Of a DNA stretch of 64,000 nt, positions 52,039 to 62,043 are shown one piece after another (position 1 is the stretch's first letter; each line of letters opens with the position of its first letter). This DNA comes from Bradyrhizobium cytisi. Its GTDB lineage: Bacteria > Pseudomonadota > Alphaproteobacteria > Rhizobiales > Xanthobacteraceae. The notes under the pieces are model-generated. The model had not been told where the DNA came from. It made no database searches and was given only the letters and a program-made list of their open reading frames with translations. The DNA is taken from NCBI RefSeq assembly GCF_008123515.1, contig NZ_VSSR01000012.1, positions 1 to 64,000 on the forward strand, written 5' to 3'. The position numbers and the translations under genes are program-made.

Positions 52039-52134
52039 TCGAGTATGTGGCACCAACAGGTTTTAATCGATGGACAGTCGTCCGATAGCCAAGAGTCTTT
52101 TCGGCACTTGCACCAAAACACGCATGCCGGTTAG

Positions 52135-52180
52135 CCTCATCCTGAGGAGCGCGCCCTTGCGCGCGTCTCGAAGGATGGGG
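52135..52180. repeat. Palindromic repeat, CATCCTTCGAGACGC family (copy 2)
   Basis: CCTCATCCTGAGGAGCGCGC on the left and GCGCGTCTCGAAGGATGGGG on the right. It runs in opposite orientation to copy 1 and ends 9 bp before the GIY-YIG start codon, so its right end supplies purine-rich sequence (GGATGGGGCGGG) close to the position of a ribosome-binding site. Confidence 0.88.
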
Positions 52181-52188
52181 CGGGCACG

Positions 52189-52521
52189 ATGACAGAAGGC
52201 GCATACCTCTACATTCTCAAATGTGCCGATGGCAGCTACTACATCGGGACGACGCGAACCGAGCTTGAGCTCCGGATTGCGCAGCACAACGCCGGCACGT
52301 TCGCCGGCTACACAAGGTCGCGCAGACCCGTGACCCTCGTCTTCTCGCAATGGTTCGACAGGGTGACCGACGCGATCGAATGCGAACGCAAACTCAAGAA
52401 ATGGAGTCGCGCCAAGAAGGAAGCTTTCATGCGCGGCGACTTTGCTGAGCTCCATGAATTGGCGAAGCGCGGACCTCATCATCCTTCGAGACGCCCGCCT
52501 ATTGCGGGCTCCCCAGGATGA
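52189..52521 (+). CDS. GIY-YIG nuclease superfamily protein
   Basis: Small GIY-YIG domain protein of 110 aa (YhbQ-like). Motif AYLYILKCADGSYYIGTTRT holds the YIG signature, LELRIAQHNAG follows, and the conserved Arg and Glu lie in RSRRPVTLVF and ECERKLKKW. Function in the family is uncertain; some members are DNA nucleases, others appear degenerate. The last 14 residues (HHPSRRPPIAGSPG) and the stop codon are encoded by a palindromic repeat, and another repeat lies just upstream. Only residues 1-95 match the domain. Confidence 0.87.
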   Translation: MTEGAYLYILKCADGSYYIGTTRTELELRIAQHNAGTFAGYTRSRRPVTLVFSQWFDRVTDAIECERKLKKWSRAKKEAFMRGDFAELHELAKRGPHHPSRRPPIAGSPG

Positions 52522-52523
52522 GG
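52480..52523. repeat. Palindromic repeat, CATCCTTCGAGACGC family (copy 3)
   Basis: Same arms as the copy at 51998. It overlaps the 3' end of the GIY-YIG gene and supplies its stop codon at 52519-52521. Confidence 0.88.
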
Positions 52524-52544
52524 GCTGAACTTGCGGCTTTCAGC

Positions 52545-53384
52545 TCAATGAACCCCGGTATAGATCTGGAAACACCCGATCGCGACCTCGATCACGATCA
52601 GCACCACCACCGCGATCTCGAGGCGCAGCGAGCGCTGGGTGTCGATGATGTCGGTCAGCGCATCGGCCGTCTCCGCGACGACCGTGAGCTTGCGCTCGAG
52701 CGTGTCGAGACGCTCCTTCAGCTCGTACTCGTCTTCGAGACGCGCATAGAGCCGGTCGAGCTGCGGCTTTTCCCAGAGCGCGTCGGGTTTTTCGGCAACC
52801 GCGACGCGGCCGGCGACGCGCTGCTGGACCAGCAGCGCGTTGCCGATGAGCTGCAGGATGCCCTTGCGCCGTCGCGACGTACGGCCTTTCTCGGCGAGCT
52901 CGCGTGCAAAAGGCTCGATGACGTCGAAAACCGCAGCGACGCGACGCTCGTCGCGCGCCAGCGACGTGCTCTTGGCGAGTGCGTCCGCGATCAGCAGCAG
53001 CCGCTCGTCGGAAAATTTCGAGAGGCAGATCGGCCCGCCGGGCTGGATCGCCTCGGCGTTTTCGTCGTGACAGAGCTGAGCCTGCGCGGTCTCCTCCTCA
53101 TAGGGGCTGAGCTCGCCGGTCACGCGCGACTTGAGACTGTCGATGAGGACCTTCTCCTCCGATGGCAACAGCCCGATCAGCACCACAACGCCGTAGCGGA
53201 AGATCACGGCCAGGCCGCCATGGACCCGGAAGGCAGCCGGCGTCGAGGATACCAGCGTGCCGATCTCGAGGCCCGACGGATTGATGCGTTCGCCCAGCAT
53301 CACGGCGCGGATCCGCAAGGTCGGCGCGGCCTCCGGCTTCGGCAATGGCGGCGTCGCGCCAATGGGAAGTTGATCGGCGTTCAT
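52545..53384 (-). CDS. RMD1/YagE family (DUF155) protein
   Basis: Protein of about 279 aa with a soluble N-terminal domain (TLRIRAVMLGERINPSGLEI, then GGLAVIFRYGVVVLIGLLPS) and a C-terminal helical region with one transmembrane helix (LRLEIAVVVLIVIEVAIGCF), matching the RMD1/DUF155 family. Yeast members act in mitochondria; bacterial function is unknown. The start is MNADQLPIGATPP at 53384; an ATG three codons upstream (53393) is in frame. The ORF continues upstream without family match. The protein is probably anchored by its C-terminal helix. Confidence 0.8.
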   Translation of the reverse strand: MNADQLPIGATPPLPKPEAAPTLRIRAVMLGERINPSGLEIGTLVSSTPAAFRVHGGLAVIFRYGVVVLIGLLPSEEKVLIDSLKSRVTGELSPYEEETAQAQLCHDENAEAIQPGGPICLSKFSDERLLLIADALAKSTSLARDERRVAAVFDVIEPFARELAEKGRTSRRRKGILQLIGNALLVQQRVAGRVAVAEKPDALWEKPQLDRLYARLEDEYELKERLDTLERKLTVVAETADALTDIIDTQRSLRLEIAVVVLIVIEVAIGCFQIYTGVH

Positions 53385-53688
53385 TGGACACATCTCGCTT
53401 TGCGCAATGGCGATTGCTCGTTTTTCCCGTCGGCACGGGAACAGCGCCGTTTCCCCGACGATATCGGCGGAGAAAAGCCTCGTTTGAAGGTCACGAGACC
53501 GAAAATCGCCGAAACATTCGGCAATTTGACCACCCGTGCACGACATATTCGGCCGGGACGGGCGCACGCCGGTTTACCATCGCACGCCGAACGGCTTGCG
53601 AAAAGTTGCACTCGGCAGCGCAGCATGTTTATGACAACATCATAACGCGTTGCGCTTCTCCCGAATTGCGGACATCGAAGTCTCAATC

Positions 53689-54264
53689 ATGCTGAGCGTC
53701 ATCATTCCGACCGAAGGCGTCGAGCAGACCGCGGTCGCAACACTGGCCGCGCTGGTCCCCGGTGCCGCGGCAGGCATCATCAAGGAAGTCCTGCTGGTCG
53801 ACGGCACAAGCAACGGCGTCATCGAGCGCGTTGCCGACGTCGCCGGCTGCCGCTTCGTCGGCTGCGAGGGATCTTCGCAAGGCGCAGCACTGGCCGCCGG
53901 CGCGCTCCAGGCCCGTTCGCCCTGGCTGATGTTCCTCCCTGCCGGCGCGGTGCTGGACACCGGCTGGATCGAGGAGACCACCCAATTCATCCAGGCCGTC
54001 GCGGCCAGTGGCCGGGATCGTGCGGCCGTGTTCCGCTACGCCCGTTCGCCTTACGCCGATACCGGCTTCCGCGACGTCCTGTGGTCCGTCGCTCGCAAGG
54101 TGGTCGGCCCCCTCGGCGATCAGGGGCTTTTGATCGCGCGAGATCATTACGACCGGATCGGCGGCTATCCGCCCCAGGCCCGCCGGTCCGAGGCGCGGCT
54201 ACTGCGGCGGCTCGGCCGCTCCTCCCGGACAATGTTGCGCAGCCGGATCGTCATGGTCGCTTGA
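53689..54264 (+). CDS. GT2-like glycosyltransferase (short)
   Basis: Protein of 191 aa starting MLSVIIPTEGVEQTAVATLA, then EVLLVDGTSN, the GT2-type Rossmann opening with a DG pair, and a SPWLMFLPAGAVLDTGWIEE segment where DxD-type acceptor loops lie. It is shorter than normal GT2 enzymes and lacks a clear DXD, so it may be inactive or use a divergent donor. The frame is open upstream to 53650, but the family begins at 53689. Ends in an Arg-rich tail. Neighbours do not suggest a pathway. Confidence 0.7.
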   Translation: MLSVIIPTEGVEQTAVATLAALVPGAAAGIIKEVLLVDGTSNGVIERVADVAGCRFVGCEGSSQGAALAAGALQARSPWLMFLPAGAVLDTGWIEETTQFIQAVAASGRDRAAVFRYARSPYADTGFRDVLWSVARKVVGPLGDQGLLIARDHYDRIGGYPPQARRSEARLLRRLGRSSRTMLRSRIVMVA

Positions 54265-54276
54265 GGCACCCGATAC

Positions 54277-54310
54277 TTGCCAAAGTCAATTAATTATTTG
54301 ACAATGGCAA
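54277..54310. promoter_or_regulatory. Palindrome before the MarR-GNAT gene
   Basis: TTGCCA-AA-GTCAA, then an AT-rich centre TTAATTATT, then TTGAC-AA-TGGCAA: arms of eleven matching positions in mirror order. Sixteen bp further begins the start codon at 54326. A dimeric MarR-type protein would be expected to bind such a site; autoregulation is inferred. Confidence 0.6.
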
Positions 54311-54325
54311 TTATTGAGGTGTCCC

Positions 54326-55255
54326 ATGCCAATTAACGGTACCGACGACCAGATCGCAGCGGTTCGCGCCTTCAACCGCTTCTATACCCGCAAGCTCGGC
54401 GTGCTCGACCAGCACCTGGGAAATAGCCCGTTCTCGCTCAGCGAGGCTCGCGTGCTCTATGAGCTCGCGCATCGCGACGACCTCGCGGCAAAAGAGATCG
54501 GAAACGAGCTCGGCCTTGACGCCGGCTACCTCAGCCGCATCGTCCAGAGCTTTGACGAAAAGGGGCTGATCACGCGGAAGCCCCTGCCGGCAGATCGCCG
54601 ACAATACCAGCTCTGCCTCACCGCCAAGGGCCGCCAGAGCTTCGCCAAGCTGAACCTGAGCTCGCAAAACGAGGTTGCCGCAATGCTGGCGCAGCTTTCG
54701 GCCGGCGATGCAACGCGGCTAACGCAGGCGATGGCGACCATTCAGGCCGTGCTGGAGCAACGTCAAAGCCAGCCCGCTTCCGTCGTGCTGCGCAGCCACC
54801 GCGTCGGTGACATGGGCTGGGTCATCTCCAAGCAAGCCGCCGCTTATGCCGCGGACTACAACTGGGACATCAGCTACGAGGCGCTGGTCGCCGAGATCTG
54901 CGCTCAGTTCATCAAGAATTACGACGCCGCGCGCGAGCATTGCTGGATCGCGGAAGTCGATGGCGAGCCGGTCGGCTCGATCTTTCTGGTCAAGGCCACG
55001 GACGAGATCGCCAAGCTCCGCCTGTTGCAGGTGGAGAAGAAAGCCCGTGGGCTCGGCGTCGGCCATGCGCTTGTGGAGCAATGCATCCAGGGCGCGCGCG
55101 AGCGGGGCTACAGCCGGATGACGCTGTGGACGCAAAGCATTCTGGTCGCCGCACGCAGCATCTATCAGAGCACCGGCTTCAAGCTCGTGAAGGAAGAGAA
55201 GCACCATAGCTTCGGTGCCGATCTGGTCGGCGAGACCTGGGAACGGGATCTGTAG
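54326..55255 (+). CDS. MarR-GNAT fusion protein
   Basis: Protein of about 309 aa with two domains. Residues 1-145 form a MarR-type winged helix (FSLSEARVLYELAHRDDLAA, then GYLSRIVQSFDEKGLITRKP, PADRRQYQLCLTAKGRQSFA). Residues 150-309 are a GNAT acetyltransferase (DNT...WDISYEALVAEICAQF, then GSIFLVKATDEIAKLRLLQV and the acetyl-CoA loop KARGLGVGHALVEQCIQGAR). Fusions of this layout are common in Rhizobiales and may link ligand acetylation to DNA binding. The start ATG 54326 has GAGG six bases upstream. A palindrome just upstream suggests autoregulation. Confidence 0.9.
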   Translation: MPINGTDDQIAAVRAFNRFYTRKLGVLDQHLGNSPFSLSEARVLYELAHRDDLAAKEIGNELGLDAGYLSRIVQSFDEKGLITRKPLPADRRQYQLCLTAKGRQSFAKLNLSSQNEVAAMLAQLSAGDATRLTQAMATIQAVLEQRQSQPASVVLRSHRVGDMGWVISKQAAAYAADYNWDISYEALVAEICAQFIKNYDAAREHCWIAEVDGEPVGSIFLVKATDEIAKLRLLQVEKKARGLGVGHALVEQCIQGARERGYSRMTLWTQSILVAARSIYQSTGFKLVKEEKHHSFGADLVGETWERDL

Positions 55256-55357
55256 CTGCGCGATGCGCATGAATGCGCCCTCGCCCCTTGTTGTGGGAGA
55301 GGGCAGCGACGCCGGCGGACACAGGCCCACTTGGGGGTATCTCTCCGCGAGTCTGGA

Positions 55358-55452
55358 ATCGTAGGGTGGGCAAAGGCGCGTTAGCGCCGTGCCCACCGAT
55401 CCAGCATCGCGATAGAAGTGGTGGGCACGCTTCGCTTTGCCCACCCTACGAT
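55358..55452. repeat. Palindromic intergenic repeat, GTAGGGTGGGCAAAG family (third copy)
   Basis: Bounded by ATCGTAGGGTGGGCAAAG and CTTTGCCCACCCTACGAT, with GCCGTGCCCACCGATCCAGC and AGTGGTGGGCACGC inside. It fills most of the gap between the convergent MarR-GNAT and moaB genes and could terminate both. Confidence 0.9.
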
Positions 55453-55463
55453 ACTGTCCCCGC

Positions 55464-56027
55464 CTACGCAGTCGCGCCCTGCGCCTTTGGCCTGCGCAGG
55501 TGCTCGTCCAGCCGCGGCATGATCTCGACGAAATTGCAGGGGCGCGTGCGATAGTCGAGTTGAGCAGCGAGGATGCCGTCCCAGCCGTCGCGGCAGGCGC
55601 CGGGCGAGCCTGGCAGGCAGAAGATGTAGGTCGCACCTGTTACGCCCGCGGTGGCGCGGCTCTGGATCGTCGACGCGCCGATCTTGGCGTGGCTCAGCAT
55701 GTGAAAGGCGATCGAGAAACCATCCATGCGCTTCTCGAGCAGCGGCTCGATCGCCTCCGGCGTGACGTCGCGCCCGGTAAAACCTGTGCCGCCGGTGGTG
55801 ATGACGACGTCGACGCCGGCGTCTGCGACCCAGCGCCGGATCACGGCGCGGATGGCCTCGACGTCATCGGTCACGATCTCGCGCGCGGCGAGATGATGGC
55901 CGGCTGCGGTGAGACGGTCGACAAGCGTCTGGCCGGACTTGTCATCGGCGAGCGCCCGCGTGTCGGAGACGGTGAGCACCGCGATGTTGAGCGGGATGAA
56001 CTGTTTGGTTTCGTCGATGGAGGCCAT
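55464..56027 (-). CDS. moaB: Molybdenum cofactor biosynthesis protein B
   Basis: MogA/MoaB-type protein of 187 aa acting in molybdopterin adenylylation for molybdenum cofactor. [20 protein letters not shown], the phosphate-binding loop [20 protein letters not shown] and [18 protein letters not shown] match the family. The start 56027 has GAGG upstream, and the bases of this ribosome-binding site touch the end of a palindromic repeat (56037-56178). Confidence 0.93.
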   Translation of the reverse strand: MASIDETKQFIPLNIAVLTVSDTRALADDKSGQTLVDRLTAAGHHLAAREIVTDDVEAIRAVIRRWVADAGVDVVITTGGTGFTGRDVTPEAIEPLLEKRMDGFSIAFHMLSHAKIGASTIQSRATAGVTGATYIFCLPGSPGACRDGWDGILAAQLDYRTRPCNFVEIMPRLDEHLRRPKAQGATA

Positions 56028-56036
56028 TGCTCATTC

Positions 56037-56178
56037 CTCTCGTGTCCCGGACGCGCTGCGGCGTGAAACGCTGCTGCGCAGAGCCGGGACCCATTTTGAG
56101 ACTTGAGTAACCGGCAATTTGGGCCCCGGCTCTGCAGCGCACCGCTGAAGAAGCGCTGCGCTGCGTCCGGGGCACGGG
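56037..56178. repeat. Palindromic intergenic repeat, CTCTCGTGTCCCGG family (second copy)
   Basis: Left end CTCTCGTGTCCCGGACGCGC, then GCCCCGGCTCTGCAGCGCACC and GAAGCGCTGCGCTGCGTCCGGGGCACGGGG. It shares the internal sequence of the copy at 28176-28299. It spans between the zinc protease stop (56189) and the moaB start, and on the moaB side its terminal GAGAG contributes to the ribosome-binding site. Confidence 0.85.
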
Positions 56179-56188
56179 GTACGCGTGG

Positions 56189-57136
56189 CTACGGCCCGCC
56201 GCCGCCGAACGTGTTGCAGGCCTGCAGTGAGCCCTGCTGATAGCCGGTCATGAACCACTGCTTGCGCTGCGCGGCCGAGCCGTGGGTGAAGGAATCAGGC
56301 ACGACGCGCCCGGTGGCCTGACGCTGCAGCGTATCGTCGCCGATCGCGCTCGCCGTGGTCAGCGCGGCGTCGATGTCGCCGGATTCGAGGAAGTTCGGGC
56401 GCTTCTTCGCCTCGCGATTGACCCAGACGCCGGACAGACAGTCGGCCTGCAATTCGACCTTCACCTGGAGCGCATTGGCCTCGGCCTTGCTGCCGGCCTG
56501 TTGCTGCAGTCGCGTCACCTTCGGAATGATGCCGAGCAGGTTCTGGATGTGATGGCCGGCTTCGTGCGCGATGATATAGGCGGTAGTGAAATTGCACGCG
56601 GATTTGCCGGAGCAGCCGCGGAAGCGCGTCTCGACCTCGCGGAAGAAGCCGGTGTCGAGGAAGATGGTGCGGTCCGGCGGGCAGTAGAACGGGCCCATCG
56701 CCGACTCCGCCCGGCCGCAGCGGCCGCCATTGGTGGCGTTGCGGAACAGCACGACCTTCGGGCCGGTGTAGGACTGGCCGCTGGCCTGGAAGATCTCGCT
56801 CCAGCGATCGTCGATCTCGCCGAGGATGCCGGAGATCATGCTGCCCATCTCGTCGGTCGGCGCGCCGCGCTTGGCCTGACTCGAGGGACGGTCGCTCTGG
56901 TAGCTCGGCGCCTGGCCGCCACCGGTGAGGATCTCGGCGCCGCCGATCAGGATGCGCGGATCGATGCCGAAGGCATAGCCGACCAGGCCAAGCACGATGA
57001 TGGTGCCGATGCCGAGGCCGCCACCGCCCATCGGCAGGCCGAATCCGCCGCCTCCTCCACCGCCGCCAAATCCTCCACCACCATCGTCGCGACGATCCTC
57101 GACGTCGTCGCTGCGGCGGAAATCATCGTAGCGCAT
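56189..57136 (-). CDS. Neutral zinc metallopeptidase (YpfJ family)
   Basis: Putative metalloprotease of 315 aa. The zinc motif is IIAHEAGHHIQNLLGI (HExxH). Upstream lies DRTIFLDTGFFREVETRFRG. A Gly-rich N-terminal stretch (about 16-35) precedes one hydrophobic helix (LGIGTIIVLGLVGYAFGI), so it is probably membrane-anchored with the catalytic part outside. The C-terminal segment SFTHGSAAQRKQWFMTGYQQ is a family block. Substrate unknown. It is divergent from ccrM across a 415-bp gap. Confidence 0.9.
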   Translation of the reverse strand: MRYDDFRRSDDVEDRRDDGGGGFGGGGGGGGFGLPMGGGGLGIGTIIVLGLVGYAFGIDPRILIGGAEILTGGGQAPSYQSDRPSSQAKRGAPTDEMGSMISGILGEIDDRWSEIFQASGQSYTGPKVVLFRNATNGGRCGRAESAMGPFYCPPDRTIFLDTGFFREVETRFRGCSGKSACNFTTAYIIAHEAGHHIQNLLGIIPKVTRLQQQAGSKAEANALQVKVELQADCLSGVWVNREAKKRPNFLESGDIDAALTTASAIGDDTLQRQATGRVVPDSFTHGSAAQRKQWFMTGYQQGSLQACNTFGGGGP

Positions 57137-58682
<1,546 letters not shown>

Positions 58683-58693
58683 CCGCGCTCTTG

Positions 58694-58797
58694 GTCATTC
58701 CGGGGCTCGCGAAGCGAGAACCCGGAATCCATCGAACCACGTCACAAGCCGCGTGATGGATTCCGGGCTCGCGCCAAGAGGCGCGCCCCGGAATGAC
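58694..58797. repeat. Palindromic intergenic repeat, GTCATTCCGGGGC family
   Basis: GTCATTCCGGGGCTCGCG on the left mirrored by GCGCGCCCCGGAATGAC on the right, with AACCCGGAATCCATCG / TGATGGATTCCGGGCTC inside. It starts 12 bp after the ccrM stop and probably terminates it. The rest of the 323-bp gap to the GST gene (58798-59005) holds the GST promoter and no other gene that I can support. Confidence 0.88.
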
Positions 58798-59005
58798 GGC
58801 CGCGGTTGTCGGGGCGGCCGCAGCCCTTACGGCCGCGAACAGCCTTTGTTACGCTGGCCGGTCTGCGCGGAGCGCAGGCACCACCTGTCAATCTCATCCC
58901 TTGTGCGACCAGCTTCACTTCAGGCAAGAGAAAGCCGCCGCGCGGCAATGATGCTGCGTCCACTCTCGGCCGCCAACACTTGCACCACCCCTTGGGAGAC
59001 GCCCG

Positions 59006-59686
59006 ATGCTCAAATTCTATTTCAACGGATCGCCGAACCCGACCAAGGTCGCGCTGTTCCTCGAAGAGACTGGCCTGGCCTACGAGCCCGTGAAGATCGA
59101 TACCCGCACGGGCGAGCAGTTCACGCAGGACTATCTGAAGATCAATCCGAACGCCAAGGTGCCGGCGATCGACGACAACGGCACGATCGTGTTCGACTCG
59201 AACGCCATCCTGCTCTATCTCGCCGAGAAGACCGGACAATTCCTGCCCGCGAACCGCGCCGAATTGCTGTCCTGGCTGATGTTCGTGGCCACCGGCGTCG
59301 GGCCGTATTCGGGTCAGGCCGTGCACTTCAAGCATTTTGCGCCGAAGGACCAGAACCACGACTACGCCCACAACCGCTACCAGTACGAGACCGATCGCCA
59401 CTACAGGATTCTCGACGGCCACCTCAAAGGCCGCCGCTATATGGTCGGCGACGATTATTCGATCGTCGACATGGCGCTGTGGGGCTGGGCGCGGATGGTG
59501 CCGTTCAAGCTCGGCGACGACGCCTTCGCGCGCTACCCGAACGTGAAGCGACTGATCGACGAGATCGCGGCGCGCCCGGCGGCGGCGCGCGCGATCGCGC
59601 TGAAGGACAAGTTCACCTTCAAGGCCGAGATGGACGACGAGGCCCGCCGCAACATGTTCGGGCACATGACGACGAAAGTGGCCTGA
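59006..59686 (+). CDS. Glutathione S-transferase family protein
   Basis: Soluble enzyme of 226 aa. The N-terminal thioredoxin-like domain is MLKFYFNGSPNPTKVALFLE (Ser/Asn rather than Cys at the catalytic turn), with the glutathione site NAKVPAIDDNGTIVFDSNAI. The C-terminal helical domain includes RRYMVGDDYSIVDMALWGWA. It resembles YghU/beta-like GSTs. A ribosome-binding site GGGAGA lies six bases upstream. The substrate is unknown. A perfect hairpin follows as terminator. Confidence 0.9.
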   Translation: MLKFYFNGSPNPTKVALFLEETGLAYEPVKIDTRTGEQFTQDYLKINPNAKVPAIDDNGTIVFDSNAILLYLAEKTGQFLPANRAELLSWLMFVATGVGPYSGQAVHFKHFAPKDQNHDYAHNRYQYETDRHYRILDGHLKGRRYMVGDDYSIVDMALWGWARMVPFKLGDDAFARYPNVKRLIDEIAARPAAARAIALKDKFTFKAEMDDEARRNMFGHMTTKVA

Positions 59687-59706
59687 TCAGATCTTGCCAC
59701 GATCAA

Positions 59707-59737
59707 GGGCCACGCGCATGCGCGTGGCCCTTTGCTT
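59707..59737 (+). terminator. Hairpin terminator after the GST gene
   Basis: Perfect palindrome GGGCCACGCG-CATG-CGCGTGGCCC (59707-59730) followed by TTTGCTTT. It sits 21 bp after the GST stop and 8 bp before the MCP 4 stop, so it may serve both convergent genes; only the plus-strand side has a T-rich tail. Confidence 0.85.
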
Positions 59738-61747
59738 TCAGGCGGCGTGGACCGAGCCCAGGAACCTGGCGACTTCCTGCTTCAGCCGGTTGCTGTCGGC
59801 CGACAGCGAGCGCGCCGCCGAGAGCACCTGCGAGGACGCCGAGCCGGTGTCGGAGGCGCCGCGCTGGACATCGCCGATATTGGTCGAGACGCGCTGGGTG
59901 CCGTGCGCGGCCTGCTGGACGTTGCGGGAGATCTCTTGCGTCGCCGCGCCCTGCTGTTCCACGGCGGCGGCAACCGTCGAAGAGATTTCCGACAGCCGCT
60001 CGATGGTGCCGCTGATCTCCCGGATGGAGCCAGCCGATTCTTCGGTCGCGGCCTGGATGCCTGAGACCTGCTGGGCGATCTCGCCGGTGGCTTTTGCGGT
60101 CTGCTCGGCCAGCGCCTTGACCTCGGAAGCGACCACGGCAAAGCCGCGGCCGGCTTCGCCCGCGCGCGCCGCCTCGATGGTGGCGTTCAACGCCAGCAGA
60201 TTGGTCTGGCCGGCAATGGTGCTGATCAGCTCGACCACGTCGCCAATGCGGGCCGCCGCCCTGGAGAGCTCGCTGACGCGGGCGTTGGTCCTGGTCGCCT
60301 GCCCCACGGCCTCGCTGGCGATGCGGGCGGATTCCTGGACCTGGCGCGCGATCTCGGAAACCGAGGAGGACAGCTCTTCGGTGGCGGACGCGACGGCCTG
60401 GACGTTGGCGCTGGCTTCCTGCGAGGCGGAGGCGACTTCCGTCGACAGATCCTGGGCGCGGGTCGCGGTCGCCGTCAGCGTGCCGGCGGAGGCCTCGAGC
60501 TCGCTCGAGGCCGACGACACGGTATCGACGATCTCGCCGACGGCCTGCTCGAACCGGTCGGCGAGCCGGACCATGTCCTTCTTGCGATCCTCGGCCTGCC
60601 GCGCCTCGGTCTCGGTCTGCTCGTGGCGCATGCGCTCGGTGTCGATCATGTTGTCCTTGAACACCTGGATCGCCTTGGCCATGTCGCCGATCTCGTCGGC
60701 CTTGCCGCGCGAGGGGATCTCGACCGCGAGATCGCCGCCCGCCAACGCGCCCATCGCCCGCGTCATCGCGGTCAGCGGCCCGACGATGCTGCGGGCGATC
60801 AGGACGGCGACGATCAAGCCAAGGAGAGTGGCAATACCGCCCGCGATCGCCTGCACGGATGTCGTGCCGTCGATCACGGCTTCGGCTTGGCTGCGCGAGT
60901 CCTTGTAGTCCTTCTTGAGGGCAGTCTCGGCGACCTTGAGCTTGGCGATGCTGTCGACGATGAGGGGCGCGAGGCTCTTGTGGTAGATCTCGTCGGCCTG
61001 GAGCATCGCGGCCGACGTGGTCTCGAATGCGGATTTGTAGATTCCGAGCGAGGACTTCACCGGCGCGAGCGTGGCGCGCAATTCGCTCGCCTGCGGGCTC
61101 TTTTCGAGCGCGGCGAGCCGTTGCGACGCCCTGTCCACATTGGTTCTGAAATTGGCGGGCCCTTTGGTGTCACGCAGCGCCAGGAAGCGCCAGTTTGCGA
61201 TCTGAACCAGCAGCAGCCGGGACTCGAGGTCTGCGACGAGCGAGGCGGTGTCCTCATCGACGGCCGCGCGCGCCACGTCGACCAGCTTGTTCATCTTGAC
61301 GGTCAGCTCGTCGCCACTCGGCAGCAGCGTCGCCTTGCCGGTCCGCGCCTCGTTGACGGCGTCGCCGAGATTGTCGCGCAGGCTTTTCATCTTCGCGATA
61401 TCGGCGATCAGATCGTTGTAGAGCTTGCGCCGCTCCCCGGAGGCCGTGCCCTTGGCGCCGACCTGAAGCAACTCGGTCGCCGCGGTCTCCCGCTCGGACG
61501 CCTCCCGCATCGCGGTCTCATTGGCGTCGTAGATGTAGCGCAGATTGGCGCGCTGGATCGCCTGGAGATGGGTCGATATCTCCAGGACCCGCGCCGTGCT
61601 GTCCGAAAATGCCGAGGCCTTTGCGACCTGGTCCTGCACCGACCGCAAATTCCAGATGGCCACCACCGCCATCACGAGACCAACCACGACCAGCGCCATG
61701 AAGCCGGCATAGAGACGGCCCCTGATCCGCAAACGAAAGCTCGGCAT
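59738..61747 (-). CDS. Methyl-accepting chemotaxis protein with HBM-type sensor (MCP 4)
   Basis: Chemoreceptor of about 669 aa starting [22 protein letters not shown]1 about 11-33, a long helical periplasmic domain about 35-300 of HBM character, TM2 ([20 protein letters not shown]), HAMP ([20 protein letters not shown]), then the signalling domain with [20 protein letters not shown] near the tip. It ends FLGSVHAA, the tail shared with MCP 1-3. An upstream Met at 61792 is open, but the family starts at 61747. It is about 45 kb from the other three MCP genes. Ligand unknown. Confidence 0.92.
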   Translation of the reverse strand: MPSFRLRIRGRLYAGFMALVVVGLVMAVVAIWNLRSVQDQVAKASAFSDSTARVLEISTHLQAIQRANLRYIYDANETAMREASERETAATELLQVGAKGTASGERRKLYNDLIADIAKMKSLRDNLGDAVNEARTGKATLLPSGDELTVKMNKLVDVARAAVDEDTASLVADLESRLLLVQIANWRFLALRDTKGPANFRTNVDRASQRLAALEKSPQASELRATLAPVKSSLGIYKSAFETTSAAMLQADEIYHKSLAPLIVDSIAKLKVAETALKKDYKDSRSQAEAVIDGTTSVQAIAGGIATLLGLIVAVLIARSIVGPLTAMTRAMGALAGGDLAVEIPSRGKADEIGDMAKAIQVFKDNMIDTERMRHEQTETEARQAEDRKKDMVRLADRFEQAVGEIVDTVSSASSELEASAGTLTATATRAQDLSTEVASASQEASANVQAVASATEELSSSVSEIARQVQESARIASEAVGQATRTNARVSELSRAAARIGDVVELISTIAGQTNLLALNATIEAARAGEAGRGFAVVASEVKALAEQTAKATGEIAQQVSGIQAATEESAGSIREISGTIERLSEISSTVAAAVEQQGAATQEISRNVQQAAHGTQRVSTNIGDVQRGASDTGSASSQVLSAARSLSADSNRLKQEVARFLGSVHAA

Positions 61748-62043
61748 TCCCAGTGTCCACCCGGAAGCATGTGAATTCAGGCGGACGCACAACTCCGGCG
61801 ATCGTCACGGCCACCCCAGCAGCCGCGCGTCACCTCATCGGCGACTCGCGCTGCACCGCGACACAATGCGGGACACTTCTTAATTGAACCTTCTAATTTT
61901 TCGCGCATCTCGCCAAAGCCCCGCACAAAACCTGCTGATATTAGCGGCATCTGCGCAAGGTTTTGGCGCACGGCCCGCAAGCGTATGCAGATCGCTGCAA
62001 AGGGCGCGGCGACGGACGTTTGTCAGGCCGTCGCCTGCTGCAA
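61748..62043. other. Intergenic region between MCP 4 and the SnoaL-like gene
   Basis: No supported gene. It contains the MCP 4 promoter and an AT-rich stretch around 61880-61950 (TTAATTGAACCTTCTAATTT), compatible with promoter function. I see no clear terminator in it. Confidence 0.35.
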
